Of a stretch of 61,253 nt of DNA, positions 1-7,900 are shown piece after piece. The stretch lies in contig JAEEKA010000064.1 of assembly GCA_016282135.1 (NCBI GenBank), positions 1-61,253 of the forward strand. The letters run 5' to 3'. The stretch is from Oscillospiraceae bacterium. Lineage in GTDB: Bacteria; Bacillota; Clostridia; Oscillospirales; Oscillospiraceae. Every line of letters begins with the position of its first letter. Within the stretch, counting starts at the first letter, position 1. The translations under genes and the position numbers were made by a program. Below the pieces are notes generated by a model. It was not told the origin of the DNA and did no database searches. It saw only the letters and a list, made by a program, of their open reading frames with translations.

Positions 1-335
1 CGCACAATGTGCGCCCCTACGCAGTATCGTATTCGTCAGCGCCCGTAGGGACGAGCAGTGCTCGTCCGCGTTTGCGGAGCAAACAATCGCCCACCAGGGC
101 GATCCGGCAGGGTTGGATATGCAGGGGAAATTGCCGCCGTTGTACGAGACACCCCCTCATCCGGCCCTTCGGACCACCTTCCCCCCAGGGGGAAGGCTTT
201 AGATTCGCCTCCGGCAAATTGCCCGCGCTGCAGGGATTGTGCGGATTTTTACCTGTCGATGAACGTGCCGGGCTGGCCGCCTGCACGGGGATATCCAAAA
301 GGGCACTCCCTTTTGGCCGTTTGAATTAGGGGAGT

Positions 336-372
336 CCAGAGGGGGAAGAGATTCGGAATCTTCCCCCTCTGG
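336..372. repeat. Perfect 14-bp inverted repeat
   Basis: The arms CCAGAGGGGGAAGA (336-349) and TCTTCCCCCTCTGG (359-372) are exact reverse complements around a 9-base loop. There is no T run on either side, so it is not a standard terminator. It is best read as part of an intergenic repeat element. Confidence 0.75.
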
Positions 373-384
373 CCAGTTCTTTCT

Positions 385-412
385 CCGCTTTCTTGCCGGA
401 ACAAGAAAGCGG
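385..412. repeat. Perfect 11-bp inverted repeat
   Basis: The arms CCGCTTTCTTG (385-395) and CAAGAAAGCGG (402-412) pair perfectly around the loop CCGGAA. Together with the neighbouring inverted repeat it forms a tandem of hairpins in a non-coding stretch. Its role is unknown. Confidence 0.7.
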
Positions 413-614
413 GCCGCCGGAGGCATGACCCGCTTTCGATGATCGGTAACAGTATCGTGTTTTGGAAATATGGGGTAAGGATTCTTCGCTGCGCAGCGAA
501 GCAAGTTCTTTAGGGCGCTCAGAATGACTGTGGAGAGCGGTCGGCAGATTGCCGACGCTGCAGGGGGATCAAGGGCGGATGTGGGCATCCGCTCCTACGG
601 GCGGGCACGGGCCC

Positions 615-2435
615 CTATCTCGCGTCTGATTCATATACCGTTCTTTTGCCTGTATGCTCTCCCTTGCCGTCCGCGCGGCAGACCCGGTTCTTTCCGGATT
701 TCTTGGCAACGTAGAGGGCGACGTCCGCCCGCAGGACCAAGGGATCGGCTTCCTCGCCCGGCTGGGCCTGGGCTACGCCGAAGCTGGCGGTCTCCCTGCC
801 GCAAAGCGCAAAGTGGAGGTTTTCGATTCTCACGCGCAGGGACTCCGCGAAAGCCGCCGCCGCGTCCAGCGGCATTCCCGGCAGCATGACCATGAACTCC
901 TCGCCGCCCCAGCGCCCGCCGACAGCGCCGTTTCCCAGCGCCTCCAGCGCCGCCCGGATTTGGGCGGAGACGGCGATCAACACCTGGTCGCCTTCGTTGT
1001 GACCGTAGGTGTCGTTGATCTGCTTGAAATCGTCCAGGTCGATCATGACCAGGCTGGTGGCGTTTTCACCCACGGGGGCAGAGCAATTCTCCTGGATGCG
1101 TTCGGTAATCTGCCGCTGGATCTCCCCGCGGTTGTACAGTTGGGTCAATTGATCCGTAATGGCCATAATGGACAGCCGGGTGTTGGCTTCGATGACCTCG
1201 GCGGTGGCCGTGTTGATGAAGTTTACCAGGCGGCTGACCATGGACATGCTGGATTCATTCTGCCTGACTTCTTCCTGGATCGCCGTCATTTCCTGTTCCC
1301 CGGGACCGCCCTCCCGCATGGCAGCCACGACCAGCGAGAGGTTGTGGTGGTCCATGCCGCCCTGCCAGCGGATCAACTCTCCGGCGGTGCAGAAGCCGTA
1401 GGTGGGGGCCAGCTTGTGCAGGGGCCGCGTCTCGCGGCTGCCCTCCGTGCCGCCCCAAAAGCTCTTTCTGCCGAAGCAGTCGAAGATCGAAATGACCTCC
1501 GGCGCGAAATCCCGAACCTGATCGGCACAGAGCGACACGTTCTGCATGATCGTGTCCGGGTCGCCGTAGGTCAGGTGCAGGATGCTGCCCTCCGGGATAT
1601 CCGTGCTCATATCAATGGAGCCGTCATCGTGGCAGGCCAGCGCATGGCGCAAAAGAATGCGGTTCTGGTGACTCACGGCAAAGGGAAACTCCAGCGCGTT
1701 GTAGAAGATGTGCTCGTCATTGGGAATGCGCAGATAGTGCTGGTAGATTTGATAGGCAGGATTGCCGTCCAGCTCACACAGCACCTTCCCCTTCGCCCGG
1801 GTCACCTTCAGCGCGGAGCCCAGCGGCTTCCATCCAATGACGTAGGAGGTCATGACGTGCAGGTCTCCGCCGCCCATCATTGCCAGGACGATACCGTGGG
1901 TATTGGCTTGCCCTTTGTCAAAGATATAGGCGGTAAAGACGTTGTCGCCGAAGGCACCGCCGCCCCAGATCGGAATGTGCTCCGGAATCTCTTCCTGGAG
2001 AATGGCGCACACCTCCCGGATCGGGATGGTGTCGATGGTCATGATGACCTCGATTGCCTTCACGCCCGCAAAATCCGCTTTCATTGCCCGCAGCGCTGTC
2101 CGCAGTGTGCTTGCGTCCCGGTTCTCAATGGAAAAGAAGCGAGTGCGGACAAAGCTGTCGGAATGCTCAAATACCGTGCAGGTGACCACCAGCTTCTCCG
2201 TCGTGATGTTTCCTTCGAAGATATTGCCCGACGCAGACGCCCCGATGCAGGACGCGTCCGGCAGCAGATGTCCTACGATCTCCCGGGCGCAGCTGACATC
2301 CGCGACGTCGGCATCATCGGAAAAAATGTGGACCAGCGCCTGTCCGGGAGCGTGCGCGTCCTGCCATGCTTTCCATTCCGCGACAGAGCTGCGAAAGGAT
2401 TCCCGATCCCGATACACCGTCTGAAACTGCTTCAT
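615..2435 (-). CDS. FIST domain sensor diguanylate cyclase (FIST-FIST_C-GGDEF)
   Basis: The 606-residue protein has a FIST sensory module over about residues 35-390, with the typical 'IWGGGAFGD' glycine stretch and a 'GELI' motif near the end of FIST_C. A GGDEF domain follows from about 430 to 590, with an intact active site 'RWGGEEF'. It is expected to make cyclic di-GMP in the cytosol in response to a small ligand bound by FIST (proposed in the literature to be amino-acid-like). There is no signal peptide or membrane segment. I start at the ATG at 2435 because GAGGGG lies 9 bases ahead; an ATG at 2444 abuts that site. It is a single gene with its own promoter at 2608-2636. Confidence 0.92.
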   Translation of the reverse strand: MKQFQTVYRDRESFRSSVAEWKAWQDAHAPGQALVHIFSDDADVADVSCAREIVGHLLPDASCIGASASGNIFEGNITTEKLVVTCTVFEHSDSFVRTRFFSIENRDASTLRTALRAMKADFAGVKAIEVIMTIDTIPIREVCAILQEEIPEHIPIWGGGAFGDNVFTAYIFDKGQANTHGIVLAMMGGGDLHVMTSYVIGWKPLGSALKVTRAKGKVLCELDGNPAYQIYQHYLRIPNDEHIFYNALEFPFAVSHQNRILLRHALACHDDGSIDMSTDIPEGSILHLTYGDPDTIMQNVSLCADQVRDFAPEVISIFDCFGRKSFWGGTEGSRETRPLHKLAPTYGFCTAGELIRWQGGMDHHNLSLVVAAMREGGPGEQEMTAIQEEVRQNESSMSMVSRLVNFINTATAEVIEANTRLSIMAITDQLTQLYNRGEIQRQITERIQENCSAPVGENATSLVMIDLDDFKQINDTYGHNEGDQVLIAVSAQIRAALEALGNGAVGGRWGGEEFMVMLPGMPLDAAAAFAESLRVRIENLHFALCGRETASFGVAQAQPGEEADPLVLRADVALYVAKKSGKNRVCRADGKGEHTGKRTVYESDAR

Positions 2436-2607
2436 CAAACCCATCCCCTCAAAGTATCGTTAGGATCATTGCCGTACGTTTAATCTATGAGCACTGAGAA
2501 CACCGGGACAGGTGGAGAATGGGTTCTTTTTCATTTGAACCGCTCCCTGGCTTCCGCCCGGCGCTCTGAATCGCCTGAAACGCAAGGAAATCCAAATTGG
2601 CAGAATA

Positions 2608-2636
2608 ATTATAACATGTCTGCTTGGATTCGTCAA
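2608..2636 (-). promoter_or_regulatory. Promoter of the FIST-GGDEF gene
   Basis: On the minus strand TTGACG (2631-2636) and TATAAT (2608-2613) are separated by exactly 17 bases. It leaves a 5' leader of about 165 bases before the start at 2435. I see no clear structure in that leader. Confidence 0.8.
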
Positions 2637-2710
2637 CCACCATGCGGGGACTTTTTTGGAGAAAATCAGGATTTTCGGAGGCCAAGCGGGGGCTGCGATC
2701 AGAAAGGGGC

Positions 2711-2739
2711 TTGCCATACCGCGCTGACTGTGGTACAAT
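2711..2739 (+). promoter_or_regulatory. Extended -10 promoter of the exported hydrolase
   Basis: TTGCCA (2711-2716), a 17-base spacer and TACAAT (2734-2739), preceded by TGG as an extended -10. The layout and the TGTGGTACA core match the promoter at 4528-4556. Confidence 0.75.
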
Positions 2740-2903
2740 CAAGACGTGTTATATCTATGCAGTAAAAACACGCAAACGAATGATAATCCTCGACTGAAGC
2801 ATTGGAATTTCCAGAGAAACCCGCCAAACCCGCCGCGCTGCGCTGAATGAGGCCGTCAATCTGATCGATGCGAGAACAAACACTATGAAAGAGAGGACTT
2901 ATT

Positions 2904-3740
2904 ATGATTCGGAAGTTACTTAAGAAATCATGCAGCCTTGCGCTTGCGATCATCCTGGTCGCGAGTCTCTCCTTGAGCGCGTTTGCCGTCGTCCCCGTTT
3001 CGCAAAAAGAGACCGTGAGAAATCCCCTCAGAATCGCCTATGAGCAGGTCGTGGCTTACGCAGAGGAAAACAACATAGAGCTGGGCATGAGCTTTGACGA
3101 TTTCGTCAACAACTATGCCGGGCAGCCGATCGAAGAATATGTGAAGGCCTATTATGCCGTGCTTATGCCGGAACAGGCCCCGGTTCGCTCCAGCGGAGGA
3201 AGCAAATACTATTACAACACCGGCACCTCCTGCCCCTCCCAGGCAAACTACAACAAATACAATCTGCTCAACGTGGTCAAGAAGGGTGACGTCATCTTTG
3301 AGGCGAACGGCGGCTTCGGCATCACGGGGCACATTGCCATCGTGGAGGGCATCTATAACAGAAACGACGGCACCGGCCGGAAGTACATTCGCGTGATCGA
3401 AGCGATCTCCAACAGCGAAGGCGGCGTGACCAGAAGCATCCTGGACGATACGAGAGTGGATGACAAGGCTGTGAAGGTTCTGAGAGTCTCCGGTGCCACG
3501 ACGACGAAAATCAACAACGCGGTTTCTTTCTGCCAGGGCGAGCTTGGCTCCTCCTATTTCCTGGACTTTGCCAAGGATCACAGCTCCAGCGAAACGGATT
3601 GGTACTGCTCCGAACTGGTCTGGGCAGCCTACTACAACCAGGGGATCAACATCGAAGTCGGCGGCCTCCACGGCGAGCCCGGCGTTACGCCCCGGGATAT
3701 TCGCAACTGCAGTCTGACCTACGAAATTGGATATAAGTGA
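2904..3740 (+). CDS. Exported papain-fold hydrolase, YiiX/NlpC-P60-like
   Basis: The 278-residue protein starts with a classical signal peptide (KKSC, hydrophobic core, cleavage after about 'SAFA', residue 28), so it is secreted. Residues 125-240 carry the permuted papain-like triad layout seen in YiiX/NlpC-P60 enzymes: 'GDVIF' then 'TGHIAIVEG' with His143, 'VIEA' with Glu167, and 'WYCSELVWAAY' with Cys235. Such enzymes hydrolyse amide or thioester bonds, often in cell wall peptides; the substrate here is unknown. ATG 2904 follows GAGAGG. It stands alone ahead of the S24/S26 peptidase and shares promoter architecture with the surface-protein operon downstream, which suggests a link to it. Confidence 0.8.
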   Translation: MIRKLLKKSCSLALAIILVASLSLSAFAVVPVSQKETVRNPLRIAYEQVVAYAEENNIELGMSFDDFVNNYAGQPIEEYVKAYYAVLMPEQAPVRSSGGSKYYYNTGTSCPSQANYNKYNLLNVVKKGDVIFEANGGFGITGHIAIVEGIYNRNDGTGRKYIRVIEAISNSEGGVTRSILDDTRVDDKAVKVLRVSGATTTKINNAVSFCQGELGSSYFLDFAKDHSSSETDWYCSELVWAAYYNQGINIEVGGLHGEPGVTPRDIRNCSLTYEIGYK

Positions 3741-3915
3741 TAACAGGGAAGAATCAAAAGGCAGAGGAAGCCATCGAGGTACGCATACGTAATCTCGTTC
3801 AATGTGAGTGAGATTTCCGCAAATTCATGTTAGACCTCACAGCGCAGCGCGGTTTTCCATACATCAGGAAAAGGACGGCCCCGGAACCGTACGGATGTTG
3901 TAATGGGTTGAGACG

Positions 3916-4386
3916 ATGAAGATTTCTTTGGAAGAGCTCCTTGCCCGCGACGGCAAGCTTGTGTACAAGACCCGCGGCGTGAGCATGGAGCCCATGCTGC
4001 GGCAAAACAGGGATCTGGTAATGATCTGCGTCCCCGCTGCACGGCTGAGAAAATACGACGTGGCGCTGTATAAGCGTGGCAAAGACTACGTTCTGCACAG
4101 GGTCATCCGCGTGGAGGACGGCAGTTACCGGATTCGCGGCGACAACACCTTTTCTCTGGAAACCGTACCGGACGGAAATGTGATCGGCGTGCTGTCTGCC
4201 TTCCAGCGCAAGGGAAAGCAGCGAGACGTTTCGGACCGGGGCTATCGGCTGTACGTCCGCTTTTGGTGCGCCATCTATCCGCTGCGATACGGTTATTTCC
4301 TGTTTCGCCGTGCAGCAGTCCTGACGGCCCGCAGGCTTGGGATCCTGCCGGCTCTGAAAAAGATGAAGAAACGCGGCCAGTCGTGA
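3916..4386 (+). CDS. Small S24/S26 family (signal-peptidase-like) protease
   Basis: The 156-residue protein has the catalytic box 'RGVSMEPML' with Ser23 and the second box 'YVLHRVI', then 'RGDNT'. This is the layout of S24/S26 Ser proteases, but the usual base Lys is replaced by His61, as in archaeal/ER-type and SipW-like signal peptidases. There is no clear N-terminal membrane anchor; a weakly hydrophobic stretch lies near residues 115-135. Proteins of this kind often sit near PqqD/radical SAM peptide clusters in Clostridia, and one lies 5.8 kb downstream here. It could trim a modified peptide, but that is inference. The ribosome binding site is weak (TTGAGACG). It is followed by a strong terminator. 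Confidence 0.75.
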   Translation: MKISLEELLARDGKLVYKTRGVSMEPMLRQNRDLVMICVPAARLRKYDVALYKRGKDYVLHRVIRVEDGSYRIRGDNTFSLETVPDGNVIGVLSAFQRKGKQRDVSDRGYRLYVRFWCAIYPLRYGYFLFRRAAVLTARRLGILPALKKMKKRGQS

Positions 4387-4441
4387 ACTGCCAATGAAGC
4401 CACACTTTGTGTCGCGTGTCGTTTTTTAGCATAATCATTCT

Positions 4442-4484
4442 CTCCTCCGCGGTGATGCATCCGGTCATCGCGGAGGAGTTTTTT
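4442..4484 (+). terminator. Intrinsic terminator after the S24/S26 peptidase
   Basis: CTCCTCCGCG and CGCGGAGGAG form a GC-rich stem (further extended by TG/CA pairs) followed directly by TTTTTT. This separates the peptidase from the surface-protein operon. Confidence 0.88.
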
Positions 4485-4527
4485 GATGCATATTTCTTAA
4501 AATCCATTAATCCTTCACATTTCCTAC

Positions 4528-4556
4528 TTGCATTGTGCCTGCCGGTGTGGTACAGT
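4528..4556 (+). promoter_or_regulatory. Extended -10 promoter of the surface-protein/RiPP operon
   Basis: TTGCAT (4528-4533), 17 bases, TACAGT (4551-4556), with TGG directly before the -10. The core TGTGGTACA is shared with the promoter at 2711-2739. Confidence 0.72.
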
Positions 4557-4611
4557 TACAGTGTGGGTTTATACGCAGACAACGAATTTGTATTTATAAG
4601 TACTGCATTGC

Positions 4612-4676
4612 AGGCTTTTGTGACACAGGCGTTCCCCGTGGCACGCACGCCTGTGTGATGAAAGCCGCTTTTTATA
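4612..4676 (+). promoter_or_regulatory. Terminator-like hairpin in the leader (candidate attenuator)
   Basis: Nested arms GGCTTT...AAAGCC and ACACAGGCGT...ACGCCTGTGT form a long stem with a loop, followed by GCTTTTTATA. It lies about 50 bases after the predicted transcription start and about 230 bases before the gene. If transcription stops here, expression of the whole downstream operon would be conditional. I do not recognise a known riboswitch class. Confidence 0.55.
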
Positions 4677-4903
4677 TGGGCAAATCGGAGCCGATGCGGT
4701 GGCAGCCGACGCAGCGCTGCCCCCCAAAAAAGGCCGTCGTTTCGTCCGCACGGAGACACATGGAGGTGGTCAGAAGAAGGGCGGAAGCACTTACTCCGGA
4801 CATTAGACCTGATCGAGGCAATTACCTCGTTCGGGTGAGGCACGATTCCTGCCGGTTCCGGCAGGAAAGACAGTAACCTGTTGTTGGAAGGAGGTTTTTG
4901 GGA

Positions 4904-7900
4904 ATGGTATTCAAAAGGATCCTAAGTGTTGTTCTTTCCATCTGCTTGTGTATTTCATTCTTTTCCGGGGTGGCCTACGCCCAGGGAGAATACGCAGCGC
5001 AGATCGGCGAGATAAAGTATGAAACCCTGACAGATGCGGTTGCAGCAGCAGCGGCTGACGATACTGTTGTCCTGCTTGCGGACGTTGCCCTGACGGCAAC
5101 GGTGGAGATTACGAAGGATCTGACAATCGATCTGGACGGTCATAATATCACCGCCGCGGATTGCCGCGCCCTGTGGGTCAAGAGCGGTGAGGTGATAATC
5201 ACCGGAACCGGAACGATCAGCGCGAGCAAGACGGAAGGCAGCGACTTTGTCAATTCTTCCTCTGTAATCCGCGTCGGCAGCAGCGGCAATGATAAGGCGG
5301 AGCTGACCATCGGCGCAAACGTGACTGTTTCCACGGGCTTCTGCTACGGTGTGACGGCGTTTGGTACGAACACCAACGGCGTTGCGCTTGTGGTGAATGG
5401 CATGGTTGCCGTCACCGGTGAGAGCAGCGCAATCTCCGGCAACGGAAACAGCGGCAACAAGGGCGCTGTGACCATCAACGAGGGCGCTGTGGTCTCCGCG
5501 ACGGCTGACGCGGCGATTTACCATCCGCAGGGTGACGCGCTGACCATCAACGGCGGCACCGTTACCGGACCGACGGCGGTGTACGTGAAGTCCGGCACAT
5601 TGAACATCAATGGCGGTACGCTGAACGGCACCGGCGCTGCTGCGGCCTACAGCTACAGCGGCGATGGCTGCAATCCCACCGGCGACGCGCTGGTTGTGGA
5701 GAACTGCAACTATCCCGGCGGCGCACCCACCGCGACGATTTCCGGCGGCACCTTCACCAGTGCGTATGCCAATCAGATCGGCGCGTACTTTGGCGGAAAA
5801 CCCGGTAATGAAGCAACGGAGATTGCAACGATTACCGCAACAACCAACACGCTTTCCGCTCCTGCCGGCTATCAGTGGGTGGCGAACGGCTCCGGTGGGT
5901 ATACGCTGGAAGAGGTTCTCTGCGTGGCCAGGATCGGCAATGTGGAGTATGAGACCCTGGAAGCTGCCTTTGCGGCGGTGGAGAACGGCCAGACCATCAC
6001 GCTTCTGGCGGATGTCGCGCTGACAGATCGCCTGTTCGTGAACGCCGGCGCAGCGCCGGCCTTTGGCGGCACCAACAACCGCTACGCGACCACTTCGGAA
6101 AACAAGAGCGTCACGCTGGACCTGAACGGCTATAACATCACCACCGCCAGCAACATTGCCCTGGCGGGCGGCACGCTGAACATCACCGGCGAGGGCACCA
6201 TCAAGACGACGAATGCCAGCCTTGCTCCTGTGGAAATTCGCGGCACCGGTGATCTGACGGCGAAGCGTACGCTGACGATCGGCGCAGACGTGACCCTGGA
6301 GGGTACAGACTACGGCCTGAACGTCTTTGGCAGCAACGACGCCCAGCTGAATAAGATCGACGTGACCGTGAACGGCACCGTGAAGGGCACGCTGTTTGTG
6401 CTGGGCAACCTGAAGCATGCGAGCAACGAGATCAACATCATCGTAAACGGCAGCGTGATTGCGGCGCCGGGGGACGCGAGCAACCTGAACGTAGGTATCG
6501 CGCTGAACGGCAACGCGAGCGTGACCGTGAACGACGGCGCGATTGTCAGCGGCGACTCCGGTATCGAAGTCCGGTGCGGCAGCCTGACGGTGAACGGCGG
6601 CACGATTACCGCTACGGCGGAGGCGTTCAGCTACACAGCCAACGGCAGCGGCAGTACCACAAGAGGCGCCGCGATTGCGGTTGCGCCGTACGGCACCACG
6701 ATTGCAACCAGCGCGGTGCTGAACGGCGGCACGCTCTCCGGTCCGGAGATGATTGGCGTCACCAACGTCAACAACGACATGTCCAATGTTACCGTGACCG
6801 CCACGGCGGCCTTCACCGAGAACGCTGTGGTTCCTGCCGGTTATCAGTGGGTGGAGAGCTCCGGCGGCAATTATACGCTGCAGGCAATCCCCTATGTGGC
6901 CCAGATTGGCGAGACAAAGTACGAGACCCTGAAAGCCGCGGTTGCGGCGGCAAACGGCAAGACGATCGTTCTGCTGAGCGACGTCAATTTGGCTTCCGAC
7001 CCAATCATTGACAGTAGCGGTTACGCGGCGGTCTCTCCCGCGGGTACGACCATTACCCTGGACCTGAACGGCAAGGCAGTTACCGGCGGCGCGCTGGACG
7101 TCTACGGCAAGCTGACCATCACGGACAGCTCCGAGGGCGCGACCGGCTCCGTTACCGGCTCAAGGCACGGCGCCTGGGTGAATCCCGGCGGAAACCTGAC
7201 CCTGGCAGCCGGCACGATCAACGCCGGGTCAGGCAGCGGTGTTGTCGTTGATAAATCGACATTCACCATGACCGGCGGCACGATTAATGCGCCTGAGGGC
7301 AACGGTGTTGCTGCACAGGATGGGGCAACATTCACCATGACCGGCGGCACGATCAATGCCGATGAAAGCAGCGGCGTGGTTGTCATTGAGTCAACATTCA
7401 CCATGACCGGCGGTACCGTTCAAGCAACAGGGGACAGCGTGAATGCCGTTTCTGTCCTGGCCGGAAGTACGGTCACGATCAACGACGGCACAGTGAGCGC
7501 GCCCAACGGTTACGGTGTGGTCATCACCGGCAACGGAGATGTGGACAGCGCAACGCTGAACGTCAACGGCGGCACGATTTCTGCCGGCGTCTTCGGCATT
7601 TCCGGCAACGGTTCTGACGGTAACGGCGGGACGAATATTACGATTACCGACGGCACAATCACTTCCACCGGCGACGACGGCGCGGGCATCTATCAGCCGC
7701 AGGACGGTACGCTGACCATCAGCGGCGGTACGATCAGCGGCGCAGCCGGTATCTACCAGAAGTCCGGCACGTTGGCCATTTCCGGCGGTACGATTACTGG
7801 CAACGGCGCGGCAGCGGCCTACAACTACAACGGCAACGGCTGCAACCCCACCGGCGACGCGATTGTGGTTGATAACTGCGGCTATCCCGGCGGCGTACCT

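Larger units (their letters stand above)
1..614. other. Palindrome-rich intergenic region
   Basis: I see no convincing gene here. The open frames in this stretch are low-complexity shadows without ribosome binding sites. It is dense in inverted repeats: a self-complementary GACGAGC/GCTCGTC near 51-67, perfect arms at 336-372 and 385-412, and GCGGATG/CATCCGC near 575-592. Motifs such as GCGCCCCTAC and CCCGTAGGG recur at its two ends and look like dispersed intergenic repeats. A similar GCGCGCAATGCGCGCC motif lies upstream of the GH3 gene near 24640. Confidence 0.5.
2436..2903. other. Divergent intergenic region
   Basis: It holds two divergent promoters (2608-2636 minus, 2711-2739 plus) and long leaders for both flanking genes. 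The short open frames here lack ribosome binding sites and protein-like composition, so I do not call genes. Confidence 0.6.
4387..4903 (+). other. Long structured intergenic leader ahead of the surface protein
   Basis: After the terminator at 4442-4484 it holds a promoter (4528-4556) and about 340 bases of leader. The leader contains a long hairpin ending in a T run (4612-4676), a GGCAGC/GCTGCC stem near 4701-4720, and a TTCCTGCC/GGCAGGAA hairpin near 4846-4867. The open frames in it lack start signals. Confidence 0.55.

Noticed and set aside
654-2483. A 609-codon open frame on the plus strand opposite the FIST-GGDEF gene
   Set aside because: It is a shadow of the minus-strand gene: low-complexity His/Gly/Arg-rich composition and no domain motifs, while the minus frame has intact FIST and GGDEF motifs.
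4780-4870. M-box (magnesium) riboswitch
   Set aside because: GGTGAGGC and GCTGCCC-like words occur, but in the wrong order and without the conserved core spacing, so I only report an unidentified structured leader.
4441-4876. Short plus-strand frames in the leader of the surface protein
   Set aside because: They cross a terminator and a promoter, lack start signals, and the region is better explained by RNA stems.
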